Source: Nonomuraea candida (GTDB lineage: Bacteria > Actinomycetota > Actinomycetes > Streptosporangiales > Streptosporangiaceae). From it: 30,767 nt of DNA. The stretch covers positions 1 through 30,767 of the forward strand of contig NZ_JOAG01000078.1 of assembly GCF_000725485.1 (NCBI RefSeq). Reading direction: 5' to 3'. Positions within the stretch are counted from its first letter, which is position 1. Each line of letters begins with the position of its first letter. The notes under the pieces are model-generated. The model was given only the letters and a program-made list of their open reading frames with translations, did no database searches and was not told where the DNA came from. Position numbers and translations under genes: made by a program. Positions 23,984-30,767 of the stretch are shown here, one piece after another.

Positions 23984-26926
23984 GTGGACCATGGTGGAAG
24001 GGCTCAAGGGAACCAGGGCCCGGCACACGATCCCGACCCACCGATGAGGGGCCGGGAGCCCGAGATCATGGTGGTCGGCCGGGAGGCCGAGATTGCGGTG
24101 GCCGACCCGGTAGCCGAGACCGCGGTGGCCGACCCGGTAGCCGAGACCGCGATGGTCGGCCGGGAGACCGAGACCGCGATGGTGGGGCGGGAGGCCGAGA
24201 TCGCGGAGATCCTCCGCGGCATCGCCGCCGGGCGCTCCCGCGGCCAGGTGCTGATCGTCACGGGCGACCCCGGGGCAGGCAAGAGCGAGCTGCTCGGCTT
24301 CGCGGCCGGCCGCGTCCGGCGCGAGGGCGGACGGGTGCTGCGCGTGACCGGCAGCGAGTCCGAGGCGCACCTGGGGTTCGCCGGTCTCCACCAGCTGCTC
24401 CACCCGGTGCCCGGCGGGCTCGACGGCCTGCCGCCGCGGCAGCGCGCCGCGCTGCGGGCCGTCCTGGGGCTGGACGAACCCGCCGAGGCCCCCGGCGGCA
24501 TGCTCGTCGGCGCGGCCGTCCTCACCCTGCTGTCGGACCTTTCGGAGGCGGCGCCGCTGCTCGTGGTGGCCGACGACGCCCAGTGGATCGACCGCGCCTC
24601 GCTGGACGTGCTCTCCTTCGTGGCCCGGCGCCTGGCCGGCGAACCCGTCACGCTGCTGGTGGGCGTGCGCGCCGCGGCCGCGCTGCCGGGGTTCGACCGG
24701 GGATACCGGCGCCTGGAGCTCGTCCCGCTGGGCGGCGCGGCGGCCGACCGGCTGCTCGACCGGCAGCCCGCGCCGCCCACCGGACGGGCCCGGCAGCGGA
24801 TCCTCCAGGAGGCCGCCGGCAACCCGCTGGCCCTGATCGAGCTCTCCCGCGCCGCCGCCACCCGCCACCCGGGCGGAGGGCAGGGGCCGCTGCCCGTCAC
24901 CGACCGGCTGGAGCGGATCTTCGCCGGGCAGGCGCGGCTCCTGCCGGAGGCGACCCGCCGTTCCCTGCTGCTGCTCGCGGCCGCCGACGCGGCCGACGGG
25001 CCGGCGGCCTCCCGCGGGCTTCCCGAGGCCGGCGACCGGGCGTGGGCGCCCGCGGAGCGGGCCGGTCTCGTACGCCAGGACGGCCCCCGGATCTCCTTCC
25101 GTCACCCGCTGATCCGCTCGGCCGTCTACCACGCCGCCTCCTTCGGGGAGCGCAGGCAGGCGCATCTGGCGCTGGCGGAGCTGAGCGAGGAGCCCGACCG
25201 GCGGGCCTGGCACCTCGCCGCCGCTGCCACGCGTCCCGACGAGGACGTGGCCGCCGCCCTGCGGGAGACGGCCGGCCGGGCGCGGCGCCGGGGCGGCCAC
25301 GCCGCCGCCGCGGCGGCCCTGGAACGCGCCGCGGAGCTGAGCCCGCGCCGCGCGGACCAGGCGCGGCTGCTGACCGAGGCCGCCGCCGAGGCCGTGTTCA
25401 CCGGCCAGCTCGGCTGGGTGGAACGCCTGGCCGCCGAGGTCGGGCGGCACAGTGACGACCCGGCGCTGACCAGCAGGGCCGCGCTGGCCACCGGGCAGCT
25501 CATGACGCTGCGCCGGCGCCACGCGCCGGCCTTCGCGCTGCTGACCCGCGTCGCGGGCGAGGCGGCGGCCGCCCGCTCACCCCACGCGCTGGACGCCCTC
25601 GCCGCCGCCGCGGTGGTCCGCTACTACTCGGGCGAGGAGTCCCATCGGCAACAGATCGACAACCTGCTCTCCACCCTCCTCGCCCCGCTCGTGCCGGGAT
25701 CGGTCGTGGCGGACCCCGTCGCCGGGGGAGTCCTGCGCGCCTGGGTGGCAGCCGTCTGCGACCCGCACGGCGCGGGAGCCGCGCTCGTGCCGGCGCTGCC
25801 CGCGCTCATCGCCGCGGCCCGGGACGACGCCGGCGGCCTGACCGCGCTGGCCGTCGTGGCCTGGGTCCTGGACCAGACCGCTCTGGCAGCCAGGACGTTC
25901 GACGAGGCGCACGACCGGTGGCGGGCCCGGGGCCCGCTGCCCGACGGCCTGGCGAGCGCCGTCGGCTGGACCTATCTGGAGCAGGGCCGATGGGCCGAGG
26001 CCCGCTCGGTCGCCGCCGAGATCTCGGCGGTGGGTTCGGCGGCCGGGCTGGAGCACGCCGAGGCGTGCGCCCACGTGCTCGACGCGACGGTGCTCGCCCT
26101 GCTCGGCGAGACGGCCGGCGCGCGCCGCGGCGCCGAGCGGGCGTTGACCCTCGTCGATCCGCTGGAGAGCCGCTCCATCGCGGCCTCCGCACGCCGCGCC
26201 CTGGGTCTGGCGGCCGTGGCCGAGGGGGACTACGACGCGGCCTACGCGCACTTCCGCTCCGCCTACACCGCTGCCGGCGACCCGGTCCACTACCACGTCT
26301 CCGCCACGGTCCTGGCCGACCTCGCCGCGGCGGCCGTACGCCGGGGGCGCCACGAGGAAGCCGCCGACCTGCTGGAACGATCGGCGCGCCGGCTCGCCGG
26401 CAGCAGGTCGGCACGGATCGCCGCGCTGCTCGGCCGGGGCCGCGCCCTGCTCGCCGAGCCGGACCGGGCCGAGCCGTACTTCCAGGCGGCCCTGGCGGAC
26501 GAGGCCGGCGAGCAGTGGCCGTTCGAACGGGCGCAGACCCGGCTGGACTACGGGGAGTGGCTCAGGAGGCGGCGCCGCATCGCCGAGGCGCGCCCGCTGC
26601 TGATCGCGGCGCTCGAGACGTTCCGGCGGCTCGGCGCGCGGCCCTGGATCGGGCGGGCGGAGGCGGAGCTGCGGGCCGCCGGCATCGAGGCCGCCGCCGG
26701 CCCCGTGCCGGGCGCGCTGACCGAGCTCAGCCCCCAGCAGCAGCAGATCGTCCGGCTCGCGGCCCGCGGCCTGACCAACCGGGAGATCGGCGAGCGGCTC
26801 TACCTCTCGCCGCGCACGGTCGGCTCCCACCTGTACCGGGTGTTCCCGAAACTGGGCATCACGGCCCGGTCGCAACTGCGCGACGTGCTGGAAGGCGCCC
26901 GGCCGGGCGCCGTCGTCCCGGGCTGA
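23984..26926 (+). CDS. LuxR-family regulator with AAA ATPase domain (LAL/MalT-like)
   Basis: Large regulator of about 980 aa. An ATPase domain with Walker A GDPGAGKS (residues 94-101 from this start) and Walker B LLVVADDAQWID is followed by a long TPR-like helical region and a C-terminal LuxR helix-turn-helix (SPQQQQIVRLAARGLTNREI, then LSPRTVGSHLYRVFPKLG). Such proteins activate antibiotic or catabolic operons on binding ATP and an effector. The start is uncertain. GTG at 23984 has TGGAG 5 bases upstream; ATG at 24044, 24068 and 24179 are alternatives, the last reading MVGREAEIAEIL like normal family starts. The stretch before it is a 27-bp tandem repeat. Probably controls the divergent metallo-hydrolase gene. 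Confidence 0.88.
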   Translation: MDHGGRAQGNQGPAHDPDPPMRGREPEIMVVGREAEIAVADPVAETAVADPVAETAMVGRETETAMVGREAEIAEILRGIAAGRSRGQVLIVTGDPGAGKSELLGFAAGRVRREGGRVLRVTGSESEAHLGFAGLHQLLHPVPGGLDGLPPRQRAALRAVLGLDEPAEAPGGMLVGAAVLTLLSDLSEAAPLLVVADDAQWIDRASLDVLSFVARRLAGEPVTLLVGVRAAAALPGFDRGYRRLELVPLGGAAADRLLDRQPAPPTGRARQRILQEAAGNPLALIELSRAAATRHPGGGQGPLPVTDRLERIFAGQARLLPEATRRSLLLLAAADAADGPAASRGLPEAGDRAWAPAERAGLVRQDGPRISFRHPLIRSAVYHAASFGERRQAHLALAELSEEPDRRAWHLAAAATRPDEDVAAALRETAGRARRRGGHAAAAAALERAAELSPRRADQARLLTEAAAEAVFTGQLGWVERLAAEVGRHSDDPALTSRAALATGQLMTLRRRHAPAFALLTRVAGEAAAARSPHALDALAAAAVVRYYSGEESHRQQIDNLLSTLLAPLVPGSVVADPVAGGVLRAWVAAVCDPHGAGAALVPALPALIAAARDDAGGLTALAVVAWVLDQTALAARTFDEAHDRWRARGPLPDGLASAVGWTYLEQGRWAEARSVAAEISAVGSAAGLEHAEACAHVLDATVLALLGETAGARRGAERALTLVDPLESRSIAASARRALGLAAVAEGDYDAAYAHFRSAYTAAGDPVHYHVSATVLADLAAAAVRRGRHEEAADLLERSARRLAGSRSARIAALLGRGRALLAEPDRAEPYFQAALADEAGEQWPFERAQTRLDYGEWLRRRRRIAEARPLLIAALETFRRLGARPWIGRAEAELRAAGIEAAAGPVPGALTELSPQQQQIVRLAARGLTNREIGERLYLSPRTVGSHLYRVFPKLGITARSQLRDVLEGARPGAVVPG
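24071..24205 (+). repeat. 27-bp tandem repeat, five units, at the 5' end of the LuxR gene
   Basis: Five consecutive 27-bp units (starts 24071, 24098, 24125, 24152, 24179) encode VVGREAEIA, VADPVAETA twice, MVGRETETA and MVGREAEIA. The middle two are identical at the DNA level. The last unit is the normal family N-terminus, so the array looks like an expansion of it that keeps frame. Confidence 0.9.
26894..26911 (+). terminator. Hairpin GGCGCCC-GGCC-GGGCGCC at the end of the LuxR gene
   Basis: Perfect 18-bp palindrome inside the last codons, 12 bp before the stop. A second palindrome, GTGGCGCGCCAC, follows at 26934-26945. Either may terminate transcription between the convergent genes; neither has a U-tract. 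Confidence 0.4.
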
Positions 26927-26953
26927 GGACCCGGTGGCGCGCCACGCCGCCGT

Positions 26954-27042
26954 CCCGGGCGTGCCTGCCGCCCTGGGCATGCCACGCGGGCGTCCTGGGC
27001 GTGCCCGCCGTTCCGGGTGTGCCCGCGCTGGGCGTGTACGCC
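26954..27042. repeat. Degenerate GGGYRTGCC repeats
   Basis: About five imperfect copies of a core like GGGCGTGCCCGC occupy the spacer between the LuxR and sugar-dehydrogenase genes. No coding function seen. Confidence 0.45.
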
Positions 27043-27089
27043 GCCATCGGCAGCCGACTCGTGGCCCGCATCACCCGCGATCGGCGTGG

Positions 27090-28235
27090 TCAGCGGGCCG
27101 GGAAGCGCAGGACGCGGTCGTCGCCGTCGCGGAGGTCGCCGCGGCCGTCGGTGTTGGACGTGGTGACCCACAGGGCGCCGTCCGGTGCGACCTGCACCGT
27201 GCGCAGCCGGCCGTAGCGCCCCTCGAGCCGAGCGACGGGTTGTCCCACGGTGCCGCCGTCGAGGGGCAGGGCCCAGAGCCGTTCGCCGCGAAGTGCGGCG
27301 ACGTACGCGGTGGTGCCCGCGATGGCCATCCCGGACGGGGACGCCTCGCGGACGGGCCAGGTGACCAGCGGGTTGGTGTAGCGGCCGCCGCCGGTGTCGC
27401 CCTCTCCTTCCACCTCGGGCCAGCCGTAGTTGCGTCCCGGCCGGATGAGGTTGACCTCGTCCAGGTCGTTCTGGCCGAACTCGGTGGCGAACAGGCGGTC
27501 CTCGTCGTCCCAGGCGAGACCTTGGACGTTGCGGTGGCCGAGGCTGTAGACGGGAGAGCCGGGGGTGGGGTTGCCGGGCGCCGGTTTCCCGTCGGGCGTC
27601 AGCCGCAGGATCTTGCCGTTGGGGCTGTCCGGGTCCTGGGAGAGGGCGGTGTCGCCGGCGTCGCCGGTGCCGGCGTACAGCATGCCGTCCGGGCCGAAGG
27701 CGATGCGGCCGCCGTTGTGAAAGCTCGCCTTGGCGATGCCGGAGAAGACGACCTCGGGGTCGCCGCCGTCGAGCCGGAATCGGATGATGCGGTTGTCGTC
27801 GGCGGCGGTGAGGTAGGCGTAGACGAGGTTGTCGGTGGCGAAGCCGGGGGAGGCGGCCAGCCCGAGCAGCCCGCCTTCGCCGCCCGAGGCGACCCCCGGC
27901 ACGGTGGTGACCTCGCGGGGCCGGCCGCCCGGCGTCAGGCGCAGGACCCTGCCGGTGTCGCGTTCGGCGATCAGCGCGTCCCCGCCGGGCAGGAACGTCA
28001 GCCCCCACGGCACGTCGATGCCGCGCGCCAGCTCCTCCGGGGCGCCCAGATCGTGGGTGGCGGCGGTGGGGGAGCCGGCCGGCGTGCTGGTGACCACGGC
28101 GGTGGGCGCCGCGCCTGAGCCGGTGGCGGCGGGCGTGCCGGGGGTGCCGGTCGCGTCGTCGCCGGTGCCGCAGGCGGCGAGGCCCGTGCTCAGCATGAGC
28201 GCCGCTATCGGGCCGGCCCACAGTGTCGTGCGCAT
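27090..28235 (-). CDS. PQQ-dependent sugar dehydrogenase-family lipoprotein
   Basis: Predicted lipoprotein of 381 aa: the signal peptide ends in LAACG with Cys22 as the lipid site, followed by a Thr/Pro/Ala/Gly-rich spacer (about 23-55). The rest is the six-bladed propeller of soluble glucose dehydrogenase / Asd-like proteins: PWGLTFLPGGDALIAERDTG, GEGGLLGLAASPGF, FHNGGRIAFGPDGMLYAGTG, YSLGHRNVQGLAWD and NYGWPEVEGEGD. His in FHNGG and GHRN are typical cofactor-site residues. Members oxidise aldoses with PQQ; no pqq genes are here and many actinobacteria lack PQQ synthesis, so activity is unproven. The ATG at 28235 is supported by GGAG upstream and by the lipobox; the frame continues upstream as noise. 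Convergent with the LuxR gene. Confidence 0.9.
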   Translation of the reverse strand: MRTTLWAGPIAALMLSTGLAACGTGDDATGTPGTPAATGSGAAPTAVVTSTPAGSPTAATHDLGAPEELARGIDVPWGLTFLPGGDALIAERDTGRVLRLTPGGRPREVTTVPGVASGGEGGLLGLAASPGFATDNLVYAYLTAADDNRIIRFRLDGGDPEVVFSGIAKASFHNGGRIAFGPDGMLYAGTGDAGDTALSQDPDSPNGKILRLTPDGKPAPGNPTPGSPVYSLGHRNVQGLAWDDEDRLFATEFGQNDLDEVNLIRPGRNYGWPEVEGEGDTGGGRYTNPLVTWPVREASPSGMAIAGTTAYVAALRGERLWALPLDGGTVGQPVARLEGRYGRLRTVQVAPDGALWVTTSNTDGRGDLRDGDDRVLRFPAR

Positions 28236-28380
28236 GGGTCTCCATCTTCTGATCGGTGGTGGGTGGTGCCGCCCGGACTCCAATCCATCACACTTGCGCG
28301 AAAAGAGGTGTAAAGGATCAGCGACGCTCGGCGGCCGCCCGCAGTACGCCGGGGCCGCCCGCCGCCGCAGCGGGCTTCTA

Positions 28381-28392
28381 CCAACCGGTTGG
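28381..28392. promoter_or_regulatory. Perfect palindrome CCAACCGGTTGG
   Basis: A 12-bp perfect palindrome with the AACCGGTT core common in TetR-family operators. No TetR gene is in this window, so a distant regulator would be needed. It lies 146 bp upstream of the sugar dehydrogenase start. Confidence 0.4.
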
Positions 28393-28503
28393 ATGCAACT
28401 ATCACACGTGCCGAGCCATCTGCGACTGGGACGCGGCTTCCGGCTTTCGCGACTGGGAACAGTTGCACGTCGCGTTCTGCCCGCAATGGGCGAGATGACG
28501 AAA

Positions 28504-28525
28504 GGCGGGTAACTGATCACCCGCC
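28504..28525. terminator. Orphan terminator-like hairpin
   Basis: GGCGGGT and ACCCGCC form a 7-bp stem with loop AACTGATC. No annotated gene ends before it, which hints at an unannotated transcript or a gene relic upstream. Confidence 0.4.
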
Positions 28526-28580
28526 GCAACGCCGCCGGGGGCGCGCAGGTGAGGCGGGCCTGGCCCCGGTCCCCTATCTT

Positions 28581-28617
28581 GATCTACATCGTAAAGGGCA
28601 GAGATCTATGTAGATCT
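28581..28617. repeat. Inverted repeats GATCTACAT / ATGTAGATC
   Basis: Perfect 9-bp arms at 28581-28589 and 28608-28616, separated by 18 bp. The second arm is part of the dyad AGATCTA-TG-TAGATCT (28602-28617). The first arm contains the start of TCTAC motif copy 3. Confidence 0.6.
28583..28597 (+). repeat. Motif TCTAC-N3-GTAAAGG, copy 3
   Basis: TCTACATCGTAAAGG lies 127 bp before the purB start, adjacent to the inverted repeats above. It is the only copy not next to a gene end. Confidence 0.55.
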
Positions 28618-28709
28618 TTCAAAACTGCTGAAAACCAGCCCGCACCGACAGGTAGAGGGCAGATTCGGTGGCAGGTGGTCCATGTGATGGCCGGGGCGGG
28701 CGGTGTGAA

Positions 28710-28715
28710 TAGACT
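28710..28715 (+). promoter_or_regulatory. purB -10 box TAGACT (leaderless)
   Basis: TAGACT ends 8 bases before the GTG at 28724. No Shine-Dalgarno sequence is present, so translation probably begins at the mRNA 5' end. The -35 region is weak. Confidence 0.5.
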
Positions 28716-28723
28716 TGTCCAAC

Positions 28724-30154
28724 GTGACTTCGAAGCCGCGTATCCCCAATGTCCTGGCCGGTCGTTATGCCTCGGCCGAGCTGGCCCGTCTGTGGTCGCC
28801 CGAATACAAGATCATCGCTGAGCGGCGGTTGTGGCTGGCGGTGCTGCGGGCGCAGGCCGAGCTGGGGGTCGCGGTGCCCGCCGGCGCGGTGGCCGACTAC
28901 GAGAAGGTGGTCGAGCAGGTCGATCTGGAGTCGATCGCGGCGCGGGAGCGGGTCACGCGGCATGACGTGAAGGCGCGGATCGAGGAGTTCAACGCGCTGG
29001 CCGGGCACGAGCAGGTGCACAAGGGCATGACCTCGCGTGACCTGACCGAGAACGTCGAGCAGTTGCAGGTGCGTGACAGCCTGCTGCTGGTGCGTGACCG
29101 GGTGGTGGCGCTGCTGGGGCGGCTGGCGGGGCTGGCGCAGGAGCACGAGGCGACGGTGGTCGCCGGGCGTTCGCACAATGTGGCGGCGCAGGCCACGACG
29201 CTGGGCAAGCGGTTCGCGTCGGCGGCCGACGAGCTGCTGGTGGCGTATCGGCGGCTGGAGGAGCTGATCGGCCGTTATCCGCTGCGGGGGATCAAGGGGC
29301 CGGTGGGCACGGCGCAGGACATGCTGGATCTGCTGGGGGGTGACCGGGGGCGGCTGGCCGAGCTGGAGGGGCGGGTGGCCGCGCATCTGGGGTTCGAGCG
29401 GCGTTTCACCAGTGTGGGGCAGGTGTATCCGCGTTCGCTGGACTTCGAGGTGGTGAGCGCGCTGGTGCAGCTGGCGGCGGCGCCGTCGTCGCTGGCCAGG
29501 ACGATCCGGCTGATGGCCGGGCATGAGCTGGTGACCGAGGGGTTCAAGGAGGGGCAGGTCGGTTCGTCGGCGATGCCGCACAAGATGAACACCCGTTCCT
29601 GTGAGCGGGTGAACGGCCTGGCGGTGGTGCTGCGGGGTTATGCCTCGATGGTGGGCGAGCTGGCGGGTGATCAGTGGAACGAGGGTGACGTGTCGTGCTC
29701 GGTGGTGCGCCGGGTGGCGTTGCCGGACGCGTTCTTCGCCTTCGACGGGCTGGTGGAGACGATGCTGACGGTGCTGGACGAGTTCGGCGCGTTCCCGGCG
29801 GTGATCGCGGCCGAGCTGGATCGGTATCTGCCGTTCCTGGCGACGACGAAGATGCTGATGGCGGCGGTGCGGGCCGGGGTGGGGCGTGAGCAGGCGCATG
29901 AGCTGATCAAGGAGCATGCGGTGGCGGCGGCGCTGGCGATGCGGTCGCGGGGGGCGGCCAATGAGCTGCTGGATCTGCTGGCGGCCGATGAGCGGTTCCC
30001 GCTGGATCGGGGGCGGCTGGAGGGGTTGCTGGCGGATCGGGTGTCGTTCACGGGTGCGGCGGCCGATCAGGTGCGGGAGGTCGTGCGGATGGTGGGTGAG
30101 GTCGTGGCGGCGCATCCGGAGGCGGCGGCGTACCGTCCCGGCGCGATCTTGTGA
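28724..30154 (+). CDS. purB: Adenylosuccinate lyase
   Basis: Purine-biosynthesis enzyme of 476 aa that cleaves SAICAR and adenylosuccinate, releasing fumarate; cytosolic homotetramer. The opening KPRIPNVLAGRYASAELA is nearly invariant in actinomycete PurB. Family motifs follow: RHDVKARIEEF, HKGMTSRDLTEN, GRSHNVAAQATTLGKRF, and the fumarase/lyase signature GSSAMPHKMN (catalytic Ser281 or Ser282), then AGDQWNEGDVSCSVVRR. The C-terminus AAYRPGAIL is standard. The frame has an upstream TTG at 28715, but the GTG at 28724 fits both family length and the TAGACT -10 box. A GNAT gene follows after 13 bp and is probably co-transcribed. Housekeeping gene; nothing is missing. Confidence 0.97.
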   Translation: MTSKPRIPNVLAGRYASAELARLWSPEYKIIAERRLWLAVLRAQAELGVAVPAGAVADYEKVVEQVDLESIAARERVTRHDVKARIEEFNALAGHEQVHKGMTSRDLTENVEQLQVRDSLLLVRDRVVALLGRLAGLAQEHEATVVAGRSHNVAAQATTLGKRFASAADELLVAYRRLEELIGRYPLRGIKGPVGTAQDMLDLLGGDRGRLAELEGRVAAHLGFERRFTSVGQVYPRSLDFEVVSALVQLAAAPSSLARTIRLMAGHELVTEGFKEGQVGSSAMPHKMNTRSCERVNGLAVVLRGYASMVGELAGDQWNEGDVSCSVVRRVALPDAFFAFDGLVETMLTVLDEFGAFPAVIAAELDRYLPFLATTKMLMAAVRAGVGREQAHELIKEHAVAAALAMRSRGAANELLDLLAADERFPLDRGRLEGLLADRVSFTGAAADQVREVVRMVGEVVAAHPEAAAYRPGAIL

Positions 30155-30167
30155 GTGGGGCGGGTGC

Positions 30168-30767
30168 GTGATCCGGGAGTTGCGGTCGGCCGGTGAGCTG
30201 CGGTCGGCGTGCGGGGACGACGATCTGGTGATGTGGGCGGGTCAGGGGCTGCGCGGGGGTGCGCGGGCCTGGGCGCTGGGGGACGCGGTGGTGGCGGCGG
30301 GGCCGGGCCTGGCGTTGCGGGATCGGCTGGCCGTGTGGGGTGGCGTGTCGTGTGCGGTGGATCTGGTGCGGCATGCGCTGGGTGAGGTGGGGCCGTCGTA
30401 CCGGCCGGTGGGGGATGCGGAGCTGGTGCGGGATGTGGTGGTGAAGCTGGACGGGCTGGAGGAGAGCGGGCGGTTCTCCTGGATGAGCCTGTCGGCTCCG
30501 GCCCTCGCCTCCGCCTCCGCTCGCGGTTTCGGCTCGGTGGTCTGCGGGCCGGTGGAGCGTGGGGGCGTGGGCGCTGCCGGGTGGCTGGGTGTGGAGGAGG
30601 AGGGGGAGGTCGCGGCGTTGCTGGCGGCCGACGCGCCGCACTCGTACGCGGTTCCCGGTGGTGCGGGGGTGCGCCGGTGGGCGGGGGTGCGTGTGGACGG
30701 GGTGCTGGGCGCGGTGGCGGCCGACGCGTGGTCGGCGCCGGCGGTGGGGCTGCTGGCGGGGGTGGCG
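30168..30767 (+). CDS. GNAT-family N-acetyltransferase, truncated by window end
   Basis: The open frame runs 200 codons from GTG to the last base of the window without a stop, so the 3' end is missing. The protein resembles actinobacterial GNAT acetyltransferases that follow purB: an N-terminal non-conserved half (RELRSAGELRSACGDDDLVMW, about residues 3-23), then FSWMSL, GWLGVEEEGEVAALLA and the beginning of the acyl-CoA fold in YAVPGGAGVRRWAGVRVDG. The acyl-CoA loop (R/QxxGxG/A) would lie just past the end. Start choice: other GTG codons between 30151 and 30168 run into stops. AGTGGGGCGG is a weak ribosome binding site. Probably in an operon with purB (13 bp gap). Substrate unknown. Confidence 0.7.
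   Translation, partial: MIRELRSAGELRSACGDDDLVMWAGQGLRGGARAWALGDAVVAAGPGLALRDRLAVWGGVSCAVDLVRHALGEVGPSYRPVGDAELVRDVVVKLDGLEESGRFSWMSLSAPALASASARGFGSVVCGPVERGGVGAAGWLGVEEEGEVAALLAADAPHSYAVPGGAGVRRWAGVRVDGVLGAVAADAWSAPAVGLLAGVA

Larger units (their letters stand above)
28236..28709. other. Structured intergenic region upstream of purB
   Basis: About 470 bp with no convincing gene. It contains a 12-bp palindrome (28381), a hairpin (28504-28525), TCTAC-N3-GTAAAGG copy 3 and an AGATCTA-TG-TAGATCT dyad. A short Cys-rich open frame ending at 28498 has poor codon bias and is not called. Part of this is the 5' region of the sugar dehydrogenase gene. The mix of structures suggests a lost gene or an RNA or regulatory locus. 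Confidence 0.5.

Noticed and set aside
28256..28498. Cys-rich 80-residue open frame upstream of purB
   Set aside because: Third-position GC is low for this genome, no ribosome binding site, and the N-terminal half is low complexity. Its Cys/His-rich end could resemble a metal-binding peptide, but support is too thin.
28583..28617. BlaI/MecI or CopY operator at the purB upstream dyad
   Set aside because: BlaI-type sites have TAC and GTA four bases apart; here the spacing is three in one element and the dyad centre is TG in the other. No BlaI gene is in the window.
1..30767. CRISPR array, insertion sequence, prophage or biosynthetic cluster
   Set aside because: No spaced direct repeats, transposase, integrase, phage structural gene, or PKS/NRPS/RiPP core enzymes were found; the tandem repeats present have no unique spacers.

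Overview
The window comes from a high-GC actinomycete. Coding is dense and G/C-ended, GTG starts are common, and several promoters look leaderless. The purB protein is of the Streptomyces/Streptosporangiales type. I infer a Streptosporangiaceae-like soil actinomycete such as Nonomuraea or a relative; the genus is a guess from protein style, not a measurement. There are no tRNA or rRNA genes, transposases or CRISPR arrays. The content is ordinary chromosome with many small regulator-plus-enzyme modules.

Layout. (1) 92-5946, all minus strand: a secreted NlpC/P60 peptidoglycan hydrolase, an unrecognised 464-aa protein coupled to an alpha/beta hydrolase, an aldo/keto reductase, and a GAF-SpoIIE (PP2C-like) phosphatase. 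(2) 6020-9802: a RibD/DHFR-like reductase divergent from a PNPOx-like flavoprotein, an ArsR-type repressor divergent from an FAD aromatic monooxygenase (two matching operator-like sites lie between them), and a convergent SDR dehydrogenase. (3) 9975-16229: a HelD-type RNA polymerase recycling ATPase, then a MarR regulator divergent from an AcrB-like RND transporter. (4) 16428-23680: an AraC regulator divergent from a cytosolic metallo-beta-lactamase-fold hydrolase, a membrane pentapeptide-repeat protein, a lipoprotein, a type-B carboxylesterase and a second, Tat-exported paralogue of the same metallo-hydrolase. (5) 23984-28235: a large LuxR (LAL/MalT-like) ATPase regulator with an N-terminal 27-bp tandem repeat, convergent with a lipoprotein of the PQQ sugar dehydrogenase family. 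(6) 28236-30767: a 490-bp structured intergenic stretch, purB (probably leaderless), and a GNAT acetyltransferase cut by the window end.

How the genes may work together. The best supported theme is response to small toxic organic molecules. An ArsR-controlled flavin monooxygenase, a HelD factor that strips and recycles RNA polymerase, and a MarR-controlled RND pump lie within 9 kb, which would fit an antibiotic or xenobiotic response. This is inference. The second theme is ester or lactone hydrolysis: two paralogous metallo-hydrolases, a carboxylesterase and an alpha/beta hydrolase, with the two metallo-hydrolases each divergent from its own regulator (AraC or LuxR).

The most interesting non-coding signals are: a 15-bp motif, TCTAC-N3-GTAAAGG, present three times and far more often than chance would allow; a perfect pair of TGTACG-N7-CGRACA sites between arsR and the monooxygenase; five in-register 27-bp repeats at the start of the LuxR gene; and an 18-codon ORF joining two genes by GTGA and ATGA overlaps.
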